Origin: Mycolicibacter nonchromogenicus
Lineage (GTDB): Bacteria; Actinomycetota; Actinomycetes; Mycobacteriales; Mycobacteriaceae
NCBI RefSeq assembly: GCF_002101775.1
Contig: NZ_LQPI01000033.1
Location: 143,691-207,690, forward strand
Direction of reading: 5' to 3'
DNA: 64,000 bases
The position numbers and the translations under genes were made by a program. Position 1 is the first letter of the stretch. The number at the start of each line of letters is the position of its first letter. The notes beneath the pieces were generated by a model, which had not been told where the DNA came from, ran no database searches, and saw nothing but the letters and a program-made list of their open reading frames with translations. Of this stretch, positions 1 to 13,325 are shown in pieces.

Positions 1-179
<179 letters not shown>

Positions 180-193
180 TTAGTAGCTGGTAA

Positions 194-3742
<3,549 letters not shown>

Positions 3743-4049
3743 CTAATGCGGCCAGCGGATTCCGGCTAACCGGGCTCCGTTCGCTGCGAATATTCGACCG
3801 TTGGTTCGGCTGGCGAACGCACTGTCCGGTCTCACGCACAACCAAACCACGACGTAACAAGCCGAAACGAGCCGTTAACGTGACTCGGGCTGGAACTGCG
3901 GTGTTCGGGTGCGAGTAAGGGATGGGCAGGAGGAAGCCAGCGCAACGTCCAACAATAGCGCAGGCTGACGCAATCCTCAACTGCGATGCCCCGGGGCCCT
4001 GCCGATGCTGGCTACCTCCGCCGGGCTCTCCGCACATGTGCTGGTGAAC

Positions 4050-4078
4050 AGATTGAACCGTTTAGGTCCGTCCGTCAA
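4050..4078 (-). promoter_or_regulatory. Candidate sigA-type promoter for rpoB
   Basis: On the minus strand a perfect-looking -35 TTGACG (4073-4078) is followed after 17 nt by CAATCT (4050-4055), a weak -10. It lies just after the mkl stop and about 300 nt before the rpoB start, so rpoB would have a long untranslated leader. The rest of 3743-4107 holds no credible gene. Inferred from spacing alone; other promoters closer to rpoB are possible. Confidence 0.4.
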
Positions 4079-4107
4079 GAGCTGACACGTCGTGAACCTG
4101 CGAAGAC

Positions 4108-5160
4108 TCAGCCGGGCGGGGTCGGGATCGACGCAGTGGGGGCGTCTTCGTCGGCCGGGAACTCGTGCACGGCGTAGCGGTGAGTGCCCTCGAGATCGTC
4201 CCGGATGGCCGCCTGCGCGTTGGGCGGCAGGGTGTGCAGAATCTCGCGCACCCGAGCCCGGCGGCGCGCCACACCCTTGCGCTCCGGCAGGCCGGGGGTC
4301 GCGCTGAGCTGGGGCGGCACGCCCTCGATCTCTTCGACGCCGCCGTCGCTCTGGCCGGCGGCGATCATGGCCTCCTCGGCCGCCGCGGTCGCCTGGTCCT
4401 TCTCCTCGGACATGCCGATCGGGCCGATACGCCGCCCGTTGAGGAACTGGCGGACCACCGGCTCGTCGGACGTCAGCAGCACCTCGCGGGGCCCGAACAT
4501 CACCAGCTCCTTGCGGAACAACATGCCGATGTTGTCCGGCACGGTGCGCGCGATGTTGATGTTGTGCGTGACGATGAGGATGGTGGCGTCGATCTGAGCG
4601 TTGATGTCGATCAGCAGCTGGCTCAGGTAGGCCGTGCGGACCGGGTCCAGACCGGAGTCCGGCTCATCGCAGAGGATGATCTTCGGGTCGAGCACCAGCG
4701 CGCGGGCCAGGCCGGCACGCTTGCGCATACCACCGGAGATCTCACCCGGGAACTTGTAGCCGTCGTTGGGCATACCGACCATCTCGAGCTTCTCCATGAC
4801 GATGTCACGGATTTCCTTCTCGGACTTCTTGGTGTGCTCGCGCAGCGGGAAGGCGGTGTTGTCGTAGATGTTCATCGACCCGAACAGTGCGCCGTCCTGG
4901 AACAGCACGCCGAACAGGGTGCGGATCTCGTAGAGCTCCTTGGCCGAACACTGCAGGATGTCGGTGCCGTCGATCACGATCGAGCCGCGCTCGGGGCGCA
5001 GGAGGCCGATCAGCGACTTCAAGAACACGGACTTGCCGGTACCGGAGGGGCCGAGCAGAACGCTGACCTCTCCCTCGGGAATCGTCATGGAGACGTCTTC
5101 CCAGATCCGGGCCGATCCGAAGGACTTGGTAAGCCCCTGTACCTCGATGGCGACGCCCAT
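4108..5160 (-). CDS. mkl: MCE-system ABC transporter ATPase Mkl
   Basis: 350-aa ATPase that powers the mycobacterial MCE lipid and sterol importers (homologue of Rv0655, MceG). Walker A GPSGTGKS lies at residues 37-44, an ISGGMRKRAGLARAL signature near 150, then Walker B IILCDEPDSGLD. The C-terminal extension after the NGRRIGPIGMSEEKD block is typical of Mkl. Start chosen at 5160 because GGAAGGACC ends 7 nt upstream. The open frame extends 38 codons further (to 5274) without family similarity. Cytoplasmic face of the membrane, partnering YrbE permeases encoded elsewhere. In H37Rv a dozen genes separate mkl from rpoB; here they are adjacent. Confidence 0.93.
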   Translation of the reverse strand: MGVAIEVQGLTKSFGSARIWEDVSMTIPEGEVSVLLGPSGTGKSVFLKSLIGLLRPERGSIVIDGTDILQCSAKELYEIRTLFGVLFQDGALFGSMNIYDNTAFPLREHTKKSEKEIRDIVMEKLEMVGMPNDGYKFPGEISGGMRKRAGLARALVLDPKIILCDEPDSGLDPVRTAYLSQLLIDINAQIDATILIVTHNINIARTVPDNIGMLFRKELVMFGPREVLLTSDEPVVRQFLNGRRIGPIGMSEEKDQATAAAEEAMIAAGQSDGGVEEIEGVPPQLSATPGLPERKGVARRRARVREILHTLPPNAQAAIRDDLEGTHRYAVHEFPADEDAPTASIPTPPG

Positions 5161-5426
5161 TAGTGAGGTCCTTCCGCAACGTCTGTTCGTGCCACGACTG
5201 GCTTGTGGCTTGGGCCACTGTAGCGCACAGGTGCGGCGCGTATCGGCGGTCCGCCTCAGTCTGTGGGTGTCCAATTGCGATGAAAGTCGATCGGAACCCG
5301 TTGCGGCAGGTCCACCGTCACCGCGTGGAGGTCTGTCGCGGTCTGCTGATTGCCCCGAGGAACACTCCGCTGGGGGCCGAAGGGTCGCCGGGCGCCACGG
5401 CTGAGCCGAACAGCCCCGCGACAGCA

Positions 5427-5461
5427 GAAGCCCCCGGAACCTCGTGGGTTCCGGGGGCTTC
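5427..5461 (-). terminator. Terminator after rplL
   Basis: A perfect 15-bp stem (5427-5441 with 5447-5461, arm GAAGCCCCCGGAACC) with a 5-nt loop, 14 bp beyond the rplL stop. There is no U-tract on the minus strand, which is common in mycobacteria. It closes the rplJ-rplL unit. The 266 bp between this hairpin and the mkl start hold no gene I can support. Confidence 0.8.
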
Positions 5462-5475
5462 GACCGTAGAACGAA

Positions 5476-5865
<390 letters not shown>

Positions 5866-5918
5866 GATTCGGTCCTTTCTGATTCCGGATTAGGGAAGTT
5901 GGTTGGGGTTGTACCTAG

Positions 5919-6545
5919 TTATTCGGCAGCTTCGGCCGGAGCGTCGGCGGTCTCCGCCGCAGCTTCGGTTTCGGCCGGAGCCTCGGCCTCCGCGGGAGCC
6001 TCGGCCGGGGCCTCGGCGGCAGGTGCTGCCTCGGCGGGCTTCTTCTCCTGCAGCGCGGCTGCCAGGCGGGCCATCTGCGACGCCGGGGCGGCGAACAGAC
6101 CGGCAGCCTTGGACAGGTTGCCCTTCATGGCACCGGCCAGCTTCGCCAGCAGCACCTCGCGCGACTCCAGGTCGGCGATGCGCTCCACTTCGGCGACGGT
6201 CAGCGCGCGACCGTCCATGTAGCCGCCCTTGATGACCAGCGCCTTGTGGTCCTTGGCGAACTTCTTGATGGCCTTGGCCGCGTCGACCGGCTCACCCTGG
6301 ACGAAGGCGATAGCCGTCGGGCCGGTGAACAGCTCGTCGAGCCCTTCCACTCCGGCCTCGGCCGCGGCCAGTTTGACCAGGGTGTTCTTCGCCACCGCGT
6401 AGGTTGCCGCACCGCTGAGCGAACGCCGCAGCTCCGCCAGGTTCGCAACCGTCAGACCGCGGTACTCGGTGATCACGGTGGCAGTCGAGCCGTTGAACTG
6501 CTCGACGATTTCCGCGACGGCGGCGGTCTTGTCAGCCCGCGCCAT
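5919..6545 (-). CDS. rplJ: 50S ribosomal protein L10
   Basis: 208-aa L10, the base of the ribosomal stalk that anchors L7/L12 dimers. Residues 1-165 hold the family core ([39 protein letters not shown]). The last 40 residues or so are an Ala/Glu/Pro-rich low-complexity tail, longer than in most bacteria but usual in mycobacteria. GAGGAGG precedes the ATG by 5 nt. The gene is preceded by a structured leader that probably carries L10 autoregulation. Confidence 0.97.
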   Translation of the reverse strand: MARADKTAAVAEIVEQFNGSTATVITEYRGLTVANLAELRRSLSGAATYAVAKNTLVKLAAAEAGVEGLDELFTGPTAIAFVQGEPVDAAKAIKKFAKDHKALVIKGGYMDGRALTVAEVERIADLESREVLLAKLAGAMKGNLSKAAGLFAAPASQMARLAAALQEKKPAEAAPAAEAPAEAPAEAEAPAETEAAAETADAPAEAAE

Positions 6546-6599
6546 GCATACCTCCTCGGTGTCTCTGTTGTCGTCTCACGTTGTCCCACCCGGAAATGA

Positions 6600-6740
6600 C
6601 GAACGCCCCGACGCAGGATGCGGTCGGGGCGTCACAATGCGTGCCGGTGGAACCGGTGCCTCGTCCTCCTGCGTGGGCCGCCGGGATATTCCCGGACCTT
6701 CAACCGATTGCTCGGTGACCGACGGTCTTTGGTGGATCGC
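6600..6740 (-). ncRNA. Ribosomal protein L10 leader (cis-regulatory RNA)
   Basis: The untranslated region between the rplJ promoter and rplJ carries, on the minus strand, AGACCGTCGGTCACCGAG, an apical CGGGAATATCCCG-type hairpin, and CGCAGGAGGACG, elements I associate with the bacterial L10 leader. These are followed by a 10-bp terminator-like hairpin (6603-6612 with 6623-6632). In the known family, free L10-L12 binds the leader and represses rplJL. The assignment comes from recalled motifs and position, not a covariance search. Confidence 0.6.
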
Positions 6741-6745
6741 CACAC

Positions 6746-6775
6746 ACCATAGCCTGACAAGGCCCGATCAGCCAA
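6746..6775 (-). promoter_or_regulatory. Promoter of rplJ-rplL
   Basis: TTGGCT (-35, 6770-6775), an 18-nt spacer, then TATGGT (-10, 6746-6751) on the minus strand. The predicted start of transcription is about 6739, leaving a leader of roughly 190 nt that contains the L10 leader structure. Confidence 0.6.
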
Positions 6776-6791
6776 AACGGCGTCAACCGGG

Positions 6792-7232
6792 CTAGACGTT
6801 CACGACACCGACCGCGAGCAACACGAAGATCACCGCCAGCATCGCCACGCGCACCCAGTGCAGCCGGTCCCAGCGCGCGGCCAGCGCTCGCGACACATCG
6901 TCGGCGGTGCGCCACGCCGCGATCTTGTTGTTGATCGGCACCAGCACGGCCACCGACAGCACCACGACGGCCGCCATCAGTGCCACGCCGGCACCGATGA
7001 GCCAGCGCTGTGAGCCCACGACGGCGACCAGCACCGCCAGCAGCGCGAATGAGGCCACGTACCAGAACGGCATCACCTTGCCCATCAGCCCGGCGCCGCC
7101 GCCACGCGCAACCCGGAAGGCATCGTCGGGCAGCCGATCGAAGATGGGCCGAAGAAATGCCGCCACCGCGAACTCGGCACCCACCAGGGTCCCCACCACC
7201 ACCAACGCAACCAACTCCACACTCTGCTTCAC
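6792..7232 (-). CDS. DUF1772-like four-helix membrane protein
   Basis: 146-aa integral membrane protein with four hydrophobic segments (LVALVVVGTLVGAEFAV, FWYVASFALLAVLVAVV, LIGAGVALMAAVVVLSVAV, AMLAVIFVLLAVGV). The PINNKIAAW motif after the third helix is characteristic of DUF1772/anthrone-oxygenase-like proteins. Biochemical role unknown. GTG at 7232 is taken as the start. GTG 7241 and TTG 7268 are also in frame, but the TTG would place translation inside the operator shared with the divergent HxlR gene. Probably the regulated target of that HxlR repressor. Confidence 0.75.
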   Translation of the reverse strand: MKQSVELVALVVVGTLVGAEFAVAAFLRPIFDRLPDDAFRVARGGGAGLMGKVMPFWYVASFALLAVLVAVVGSQRWLIGAGVALMAAVVVLSVAVLVPINNKIAAWRTADDVSRALAARWDRLHWVRVAMLAVIFVLLAVGVVNV

Positions 7233-7250
7233 AGCAGCCACTGTGATGGT

Positions 7251-7292
7251 TATGCTGACAAAAAACAAGGTACTGACAAATTAGTCAGCATA
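7251..7292. promoter_or_regulatory. Probable HxlR operator
   Basis: A perfect 9-bp inverted repeat, TATGCTGAC (7251-7259) and GTCAGCATA (7284-7292), flanks an inner inverted pair CTGAC/GTCAG (7273-7277, 7284-7288). It lies in the divergent gap between the DUF1772 gene and the HxlR gene and overlaps where both promoters should be. Paired GTCAG half-sites fit a dimeric winged-helix repressor. Confidence 0.65.
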
Positions 7293-7302
7293 AGGAGCGC
7301 TG

Positions 7303-7626
7303 GTGGCAGCATCGAAGACGACCGTGAGCGACTGCCCGATCGATGCCGCGCTGTCGGTCATCAACGGCCGTTGGAAGGGCACCATCCTGTGGCGCCTGAC
7401 CGACGGACCCATGCGCACCGCGGAGTTGCGGCGCAGCATCCCGGGCATCACCGAACGCATGCTGATCCGCCATCTGCAGGAGCTCGTCGCCGACGGCATC
7501 ATCGACCGCCACGACGCCGGCACCATTCCGCCGTGTGTGCACTATTCGATCTCCGAATACGGGCAAACACTGGCCCCCGTGCTGGCCCAGTTGTGCGAGT
7601 GGGGCCGCATTCACCTCGCTCGCTGA
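7303..7626 (+). CDS. HxlR-family transcriptional regulator
   Basis: 107-aa winged-helix regulator. The family hallmark CPIDAALSVINGRWKGTILW starts at residue 11, with the conserved Cys often used as thiol sensor. It is followed by GPMRTAELRRSIPGITERMLIRHLQELVADGII (recognition helix and wing) and the ISEYGQTLAPVL dimerisation helix. GTG start at 7303 with AAGGAG 5 nt upstream. Divergent from the DUF1772 membrane gene across a palindromic operator, so it probably represses that gene and itself in response to a thiol-reactive or quinone-like signal, by analogy with the family. Confidence 0.9.
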   Translation: MAASKTTVSDCPIDAALSVINGRWKGTILWRLTDGPMRTAELRRSIPGITERMLIRHLQELVADGIIDRHDAGTIPPCVHYSISEYGQTLAPVLAQLCEWGRIHLAR

Positions 7627-7636
7627 GACCCCAGCG

Positions 7637-8551
7637 TCACGGCAGCGTGGCCAGCACCGCCGCCCCCACCAGGCCGGCGTCTCCGCCGAGTTCGGCGGGC
7701 ACCACGCGCAGCCCGGCCAGGAAGTCCAGCCCGGCACGCTCGGCCAGTGCTGCCCGCAGCGGGTCGAACAACAAGGCGCCGGAGCGGGCGACTCCCCCGC
7801 CGATCACCACCAGATCCAGGTCGCACACCGCCGCCACCGAGGTGATCATCACCGCCAGCGCATCGGTGCCGCGCCGGAATGCCCGCAGCGCCACGGGGTC
7901 GCCGGCGTCGGCGGCCGCGGCGAGCGCCTTGGCGTCTGCCCCGCCGGCCTCCGGCGTCCAACCGTTGGCCAGCGCCCAGCGCACCATCGACGGGCCGGAG
8001 GCGATGGCCTCTACGCAGCCGCGGCCCCCGCAGCGGCACCGCTGCCCGTCGGGATCGACGACGACGTGCCCGACGTGGCCGGCGTTGCCGGTACGGCCGT
8101 GCAGCGGCGCGCCATCGAGCACCAGGCCGCCGCCCACACCGGTCGAGACCACCATGCCGAGCATGGATCGGGTGCCACGCCCGGCGCCGTGCCGGTGTTC
8201 GCCGAGCGCCATGCAGACGCCGTCCCCGCCCAGTCGGACCGGAGCCCCGGGCACCGCGGCGGCCACCCGGTCGCGCAGCGCGAACCCGCGCCAGCCCGCG
8301 ATGTTGACCGGGCTGACGGTTCCGGCTGCGACGTCGATGGGCCCGGCCGAGCCGATGCCCACCGCCGCCACCCGCCCGCCGGCCCGCTCCAGGGCGTTCT
8401 CGATCAGCTCGGCCACCACCGACCACACCACCTCGGTGCCCTGATCGGCCTGCGTGGGCAACGCCAGGGTGTAGGTCAGCGTTCCGTCGGGATTGACCAG
8501 GCCGACGGCGATCTTGGTGCCGCCCACATCCAGCGCCAGGACCGCGGCCAT
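7637..8551 (-). CDS. ROK-family sugar kinase
   Basis: 304-aa cytoplasmic kinase, homologue of Rv0650. N-terminal phosphate-1 loop LALDVGGTKIAVGLV, glycine-rich GMVVSTGVGGGLVLDG, and the ROK zinc signature GHVVVDPDGQRCRCGGRGCVE near residues 165-185, whose His and Cys residues bind structural zinc. C-terminal VVIGGGVARSG adenosine loop. The start ATG overlaps the mannosidase stop (TGATG), so the two are translationally coupled. The pairing suggests that a hexose released by the mannosidase is phosphorylated here. H37Rv has fabD2 between these genes; it is absent here. Substrate (glucose, mannose or other) is not decidable from sequence. Confidence 0.9.
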   Translation of the reverse strand: MAAVLALDVGGTKIAVGLVNPDGTLTYTLALPTQADQGTEVVWSVVAELIENALERAGGRVAAVGIGSAGPIDVAAGTVSPVNIAGWRGFALRDRVAAAVPGAPVRLGGDGVCMALGEHRHGAGRGTRSMLGMVVSTGVGGGLVLDGAPLHGRTGNAGHVGHVVVDPDGQRCRCGGRGCVEAIASGPSMVRWALANGWTPEAGGADAKALAAAADAGDPVALRAFRRGTDALAVMITSVAAVCDLDLVVIGGGVARSGALLFDPLRAALAERAGLDFLAGLRVVPAELGGDAGLVGAAVLATLP

Positions 8552-11500
8552 CAGATCACCTCCACGGGTTCGCGCACCGCCAGCGGCACCGCGGCCGAAT
8601 AGGCCAGCACGCCCGCGCCGCCCACCCGGACCAGCGCCCACCAGGTGCCTGGTGTCGCCCACACCGGCGGAGCGACGTCGAAGCTCAGCTCCACGTGACC
8701 ACCCGCGGGCACCACGGCACCCTGCGCCGGAGGCCCGGCCCATTCCCAGGTGCCCCAGGGGCTGACCAGGTGTGCCTCGACCGCCAGGTCGGCGTGTGCG
8801 TCGGTGCCGGCCCGCACGGTCAGCCGGGCGGAGCGCCCGGCGGCGACCTCGATCCCGGACGGGTCCTCGACGTACAGCAGCCGGTCGGGCCCCGGATCGC
8901 CGACACGCACCACCGCCACGTCTTCGACCGGCTGGCGCCAGGCCCGCGGCACATCGCCGGACAGCTCGAGTCGCGCGCGCAGTGGATAGAGCCCCGGAGC
9001 GGCCTCGGCCGCAACCGTCACCCGCACCGGGACGCGCAGGTGGTCCCCGGCCGCCAACCGCACCGGTTGTTCGGCCGGCGCGACCGCCCAGCCCACCGGG
9101 CACTGCCACGTCACCGCACCGGAGACGCCTGCGTCGACGCAGTCACTGGCCACGGTCAGCTCCAGGCTCAGCTCGGCGCCCGCATCCGCGTCGAGCCGGT
9201 GCGGATGCAGCGCCGGGGTCAGCGGCAGACCGCCCAGCGGCGCCGGGCCGCGGTTGTGCAGCCAGTAGCGGGCGTAGAGCGGTTGTGCCGCCTCGCGTTC
9301 GGGACCCAAGGAGCTACCGGCACCCAGGGTGGCCACGTCGAGGCGAGCGGTGACGGTGGCGATCTCGTAGCCGTGCAGCCGATCGGGGTGCGGATGCTCG
9401 CGCGACTGTTCCAGCACGTCGGCCCGGCCCGACACGGTCACCGGCCCCAGGTCACTGCGCAGCGTGACGGCGACGTCGGAGCCGCGGGTCTCCACCAAAC
9501 GCAGCGTGACGGTGTTCGGGTCGACGGGCCGTGCGCTGCCGCACGCCGTGGGGTTACCGGCCGCCTTGAGCGCCCCCACGGCGACCCCGTCGCCGGGGTC
9601 GATGCGCAGCAGCGAACCACTCGCCGGGAGCGGACCCGGCCCCCCGGTCACCGCCACGGCCTGCAGCGGGTCGGCGAACTCCGCACTGCGCTCGGGGATC
9701 TGCGCCTGGCGCCAGTCGCCGTCGCCGGCCACCAGCGCGTAGTCGAAGGTGTGCGTCCAATGCTGCAGCTGGAAGGCGCTGCCGTCGGGCGCGGTGCGGC
9801 GGGGGTCGTCTTCCCAGGCCGCCGACGGCCAGCTGGTGCAGGATCGCATCAGGGCGGTGTGCAGCGTGCCTGCGGAATCCACCGCGAAACTGGGCACCCC
9901 GCGGTTGATCAGCGCAACGGTGCGCGCCTCGAAGGGCTCCATCTCGGCGGGGACGTCCTGGGCCACCGTGATCTCGGCGTCGGCCAGATCGTCGGCCACC
10001 CGGGCGATCTCGGCGGCCAGGGCGTCGTCGTCGCGGCCGGCGATCACCAGCACCGGCAAAGCCCGCGGACCGGTGAGGTCCGCACCGCGAACCCAGACCT
10101 CGGCGAGGGGTTTGTCCGCCGGCACCCACACCCGGGCCCGGCCGTGCCGGTCGAGCTGGCGCCGCAGCTCGGTGGTGTAGGCCGGATCGGCGGCGTTCAG
10201 CACGGCGCGGGTGAAGGCGTTGCGGTCCGGCCCTCCCAGCGCGATGCGGGTGTCGGGCAGGTTGGAGTCGACCTCGAGGTTGCCGTATCGGGGGCCGTCG
10301 GCGTCCGAGCAGGTCGCGGTGACCCCGGCACGCACCAGCGCGACCATCAATGCCCGCGCGGACGGGGCGGCCGCGGTGATCACTTCGGCCACCGAGACCG
10401 CTCGGCCGGCGTCGCCGACGCTGATCCGCGCGGTGGCCGACAGCCCGAACCAGCGGTGGGCGGAGGTGTCGAGGGTGCGCGGGTGCTGCGCGGTGTCCAC
10501 CGAGCGTCCGCTGGGCTCGTGCAGCAGGCCGAAGCCGCGGCCGATCACGGCGCCGGCCACCTCGGCGACCGGCAGCGCGCCGGGCACCGGGCACGGCCAG
10601 CGCAGCCGCAGCAGGTGGTCGGCGCCGGTGAACTCATCGATGGTGGTGGAGCAGTCCACCCGGTCCACGCCGTGCCACAGCGTCAGCGTCTGGGTGTAGG
10701 TCAGCACGCCGCGGATGCGCCCGGAGACCACCAGCCGCTCCCCCAGCGGGCCGCGATAGGCCTGCACCATCACGTCGCGGGCGACCGCGGAGGTGAACAG
10801 GTTGCCGCTGGGCACCAGGTGCCACGGGCCCTCACCGGATTGGGGGTGTTTGGGGTATTCGTCGTAGACGGCGAGCTGGTTGCCCAAGCCTCCCTCGATG
10901 ATCATTTCGCGGCCCTGCCGGAGCCAAGAGCAGATTCCGCCGCCGCGATCGGGATCCGCGGTCAGCTGGTGGTGCTCGTTGCTGATGCGGGTGCCGGTCA
11001 CCGGTTGCCAGCCGTGCGCGTCCGGGGCGGGGGTAAGCCGGTAGGCCTGCCAGCCCAGGGACGGCACCTCGTGGGCGAGCCAGCGGACGGTGCTGCCGCC
11101 GTGCTCGATGTGGGTGGGCAGTTCGGTGCCGTCGGGGGCGAGCACGCGCGCCCCGGCCGCCAGCGGGGTCGCCAGGTGCACGGTGGCGATGTCGCTGCGA
11201 TCACGCGCCACCGGATTCCACACCACGACGCCGGCGTCGGCGTGGCTGTCGACCAAACCCGACAGCACCGCAAGCGCGTTGTCGCGGATGTCGGCGCCCA
11301 GCTGCCAGGCGTCGCGCCAGCCGGTCAGCAGGTCCAGGTAGACCTGGTCGGCCTCGGAGCCGGTGATGGCGTCGTGGTGGGCGCCGTAGGACAGTTGCGC
11401 CCAGGCTTTGGCCAGTGCCGCCTCCGGGTAGTCCGCGCCGGTCAGCGCCGCGGCGAACACCGCGAAGCGCTCGGCGCCCAGGACCGCCTGTTCGGCGGCC

Positions 11501-12714
11501 CGGTTGGCCTGCTTGGTGTCGATGTAGGAGACGTGGCAGCCGGTGTAGATCGGATTCATGTCGCGGGTCTGCGGGCTCGGATGAGCGCCGCGCTGCGCCA
11601 GTTCGGCGCGCACCGCGGCGAAGAACTCCTTCGGCAGGGCGCAGACGAACTTCGGCCAGGTGTAGCGGGCGTTCCAGTCTCGGTGGATCTTGGTGATCCA
11701 GCGGTTCGGCGGGGTGAAGTCGGTGCCCACCGGCAGCAGCACGTTGCGGGTGGCGGCGACCTTTTTCATCTCGGTGAACAACCGGTAGACGTCGTCCTCG
11801 GCGTCGGCCAGGGTCGCGTTGCCGTCCATCCACCAGCCGGCCGCGTAGTGCGCCGGCATGTAGTGGGTCAGCAGGCCGCGCCCGGACGGCGCGATCCATT
11901 CGAACTCGGACGCGAACTGCATGCGGCGCGGATCGCCCCCGTCGGCCATCGGGCCCCACTGGTGAAACGGTCCGCGCGCCCAGGCACTGGAGGACAGGCC
12001 GGCGTCGGCGACCAGCCCGGGGAACTGCGGGTCGTGGCCGAACACGTCGAGCTGCCACGCCGTGGCCGGATCAGCGCCCATGATGTCGCGCTGAAACCCC
12101 ATCCCGGCCACCAGGTTGCGGATGGTGGTCTCGGCGTCGGTGAGGTTGGTCGACGGCTCGTTGTAGGTGCCGCCCATCACCTCGACTCGGCCCTGCGCGA
12201 TCAGCCGGCGCAGCTCGCCACGATCCTGCGGGTGGGTGTCCCAGTACGGCTTGAGGTAGTCGACCTCGGCCAGCACGAACTTGTACTCGGGGTTGTCGCG
12301 GGCCCAGTCCAGGTGGCCGCGTACCAGGTCGAAGCCGTTGGTCTGCCGGCACGCGCCGAGCGGGCTCTCGGTCCACTCGCTGGTGTAGTGGGCCTGGGTG
12401 TTCCACCACACCGGGTCGTAGTGGAAGTGGCCGACCATGAACATCGTCCAGCCCGGCTCGGCCACGGTGAACGTGAAAGGGCTGCCGTTGACCTGCGCGG
12501 CCCGCTGCTGCCCGGGCACCGGGTGCTCGACGGTGACCGGCACCTCGAGGACACCGCCGCCGGGCTCGGCTACGGCTTGGCCGGCCAGGCCCTCCCCGTC
12601 GATCCGCAGCGGGGTCGCCACATCGGCGTCGCGGTAGTCGATCCGGACCAGCTGTGCGGGCGCGTCGGACGGTCCGACGAACTTCTCGGTCGACTCGACG
12701 TCGAGGATCCGCAT
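8551..12714 (-). CDS. GH38 alpha-mannosidase
   Basis: 1387-aa glycoside hydrolase, homologue of Rv0648. The GH38 metal-site motif HFHYDPVWW lies at residues 96-104. QLDVFGHD at 221-228 carries the expected catalytic Asp (223). GAHHDAITGSE, a third metal-site motif, lies near 455. The rest is the long beta-sandwich region of the family plus C-terminal Ig-like domains. It is longer than the H37Rv protein as I recall it. No signal peptide is visible, so it is probably cytoplasmic, acting on mannosides from internal glycan turnover. Overlaps the ROK kinase by one base (TGATG). Divergent from the DinB gene at 12801. Confidence 0.92.
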   Translation of the reverse strand: MRILDVESTEKFVGPSDAPAQLVRIDYRDADVATPLRIDGEGLAGQAVAEPGGGVLEVPVTVEHPVPGQQRAAQVNGSPFTFTVAEPGWTMFMVGHFHYDPVWWNTQAHYTSEWTESPLGACRQTNGFDLVRGHLDWARDNPEYKFVLAEVDYLKPYWDTHPQDRGELRRLIAQGRVEVMGGTYNEPSTNLTDAETTIRNLVAGMGFQRDIMGADPATAWQLDVFGHDPQFPGLVADAGLSSSAWARGPFHQWGPMADGGDPRRMQFASEFEWIAPSGRGLLTHYMPAHYAAGWWMDGNATLADAEDDVYRLFTEMKKVAATRNVLLPVGTDFTPPNRWITKIHRDWNARYTWPKFVCALPKEFFAAVRAELAQRGAHPSPQTRDMNPIYTGCHVSYIDTKQANRAAEQAVLGAERFAVFAAALTGADYPEAALAKAWAQLSYGAHHDAITGSEADQVYLDLLTGWRDAWQLGADIRDNALAVLSGLVDSHADAGVVVWNPVARDRSDIATVHLATPLAAGARVLAPDGTELPTHIEHGGSTVRWLAHEVPSLGWQAYRLTPAPDAHGWQPVTGTRISNEHHQLTADPDRGGGICSWLRQGREMIIEGGLGNQLAVYDEYPKHPQSGEGPWHLVPSGNLFTSAVARDVMVQAYRGPLGERLVVSGRIRGVLTYTQTLTLWHGVDRVDCSTTIDEFTGADHLLRLRWPCPVPGALPVAEVAGAVIGRGFGLLHEPSGRSVDTAQHPRTLDTSAHRWFGLSATARISVGDAGRAVSVAEVITAAAPSARALMVALVRAGVTATCSDADGPRYGNLEVDSNLPDTRIALGGPDRNAFTRAVLNAADPAYTTELRRQLDRHGRARVWVPADKPLAEVWVRGADLTGPRALPVLVIAGRDDDALAAEIARVADDLADAEITVAQDVPAEMEPFEARTVALINRGVPSFAVDSAGTLHTALMRSCTSWPSAAWEDDPRRTAPDGSAFQLQHWTHTFDYALVAGDGDWRQAQIPERSAEFADPLQAVAVTGGPGPLPASGSLLRIDPGDGVAVGALKAAGNPTACGSARPVDPNTVTLRLVETRGSDVAVTLRSDLGPVTVSGRADVLEQSREHPHPDRLHGYEIATVTARLDVATLGAGSSLGPEREAAQPLYARYWLHNRGPAPLGGLPLTPALHPHRLDADAGAELSLELTVASDCVDAGVSGAVTWQCPVGWAVAPAEQPVRLAAGDHLRVPVRVTVAAEAAPGLYPLRARLELSGDVPRAWRQPVEDVAVVRVGDPGPDRLLYVEDPSGIEVAAGRSARLTVRAGTDAHADLAVEAHLVSPWGTWEWAGPPAQGAVVPAGGHVELSFDVAPPVWATPGTWWALVRVGGAGVLAYSAAVPLAVREPVEVI

Positions 12715-12800
12715 CCCCCAAACCTACGGATGCGCGCCCGCCGCGCGGAGCCTTTCGGCCGGACGTGGGAATTGTCCGACCGGGCTGGCAGGCTCGAGTC

Positions 12801-13322
12801 ATGCCCGTCTCACCTGACCTGCTGGCCGACCAGCTCGACTGGCACTGGCAGGGCCAGCTGCGCCCACGCTTGGACGGCCTCACCGACGACGAATACCTGT
12901 GGGAGCCGGTGAACTGCTGGTCCGTTCGCCGCGGCGGCATCGACTATGCCGACCCGCCGCCCGAGCCGGCACCGTTCACCACGATCGCCTGGCGGATGGC
13001 GCACGTCATCGTCGGTGTGTTCGCCGTGCGCAACCATCACCACTTCGGCGGGCCGCCGGCCGACTACCGAAGTTGGCCGTATGCCCTCGATGCCGCCACC
13101 GCGCTGCGCCAGCTCGACGACGCCTACGCGGGCTGGATCGCCGGGGTACGTGGCCTCGACGAGCCCGCGCTGGACCGGCCGATCGGCGCGTCGGAGGGGC
13201 CGTGGGCCGACCGCACCATGGCGGAGCTGGTCTTGCACATCAACCGCGAAGTCATCCACCACGGCGCAGAGATCGCCTGCCTGCGCGACCTTTACGCACA
13301 CCGATTCGATCGAGAGGACTAG
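12801..13322 (+). CDS. DinB-like metalloenzyme-fold protein
   Basis: 173-aa DinB/YfiT four-helix bundle protein. His residues of the putative metal triad are visible in WRMAHVIVG (helix 2) and in the C-terminal helix NREVIHHGAEIACLRDLY. Such proteins include mycothiol- and bacillithiol-S-transferases, but the substrate here is unknown. Start at ATG 12801, where similarity begins; the frame is open upstream into the promoter gap. It is followed after 3 bp by another DinB-like gene, so the two form an operon. Confidence 0.8.
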   Translation: MPVSPDLLADQLDWHWQGQLRPRLDGLTDDEYLWEPVNCWSVRRGGIDYADPPPEPAPFTTIAWRMAHVIVGVFAVRNHHHFGGPPADYRSWPYALDAATALRQLDDAYAGWIAGVRGLDEPALDRPIGASEGPWADRTMAELVLHINREVIHHGAEIACLRDLYAHRFDRED

Positions 13323-13325
13323 AGC

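Noticed and set aside
8695..12912. 1405-codon plus-strand frame opposite the GH38 gene
   Set aside because: Arg/Gly/His-rich antisense shadow; the minus-strand protein has GH38 catalytic motifs and coupled neighbours.
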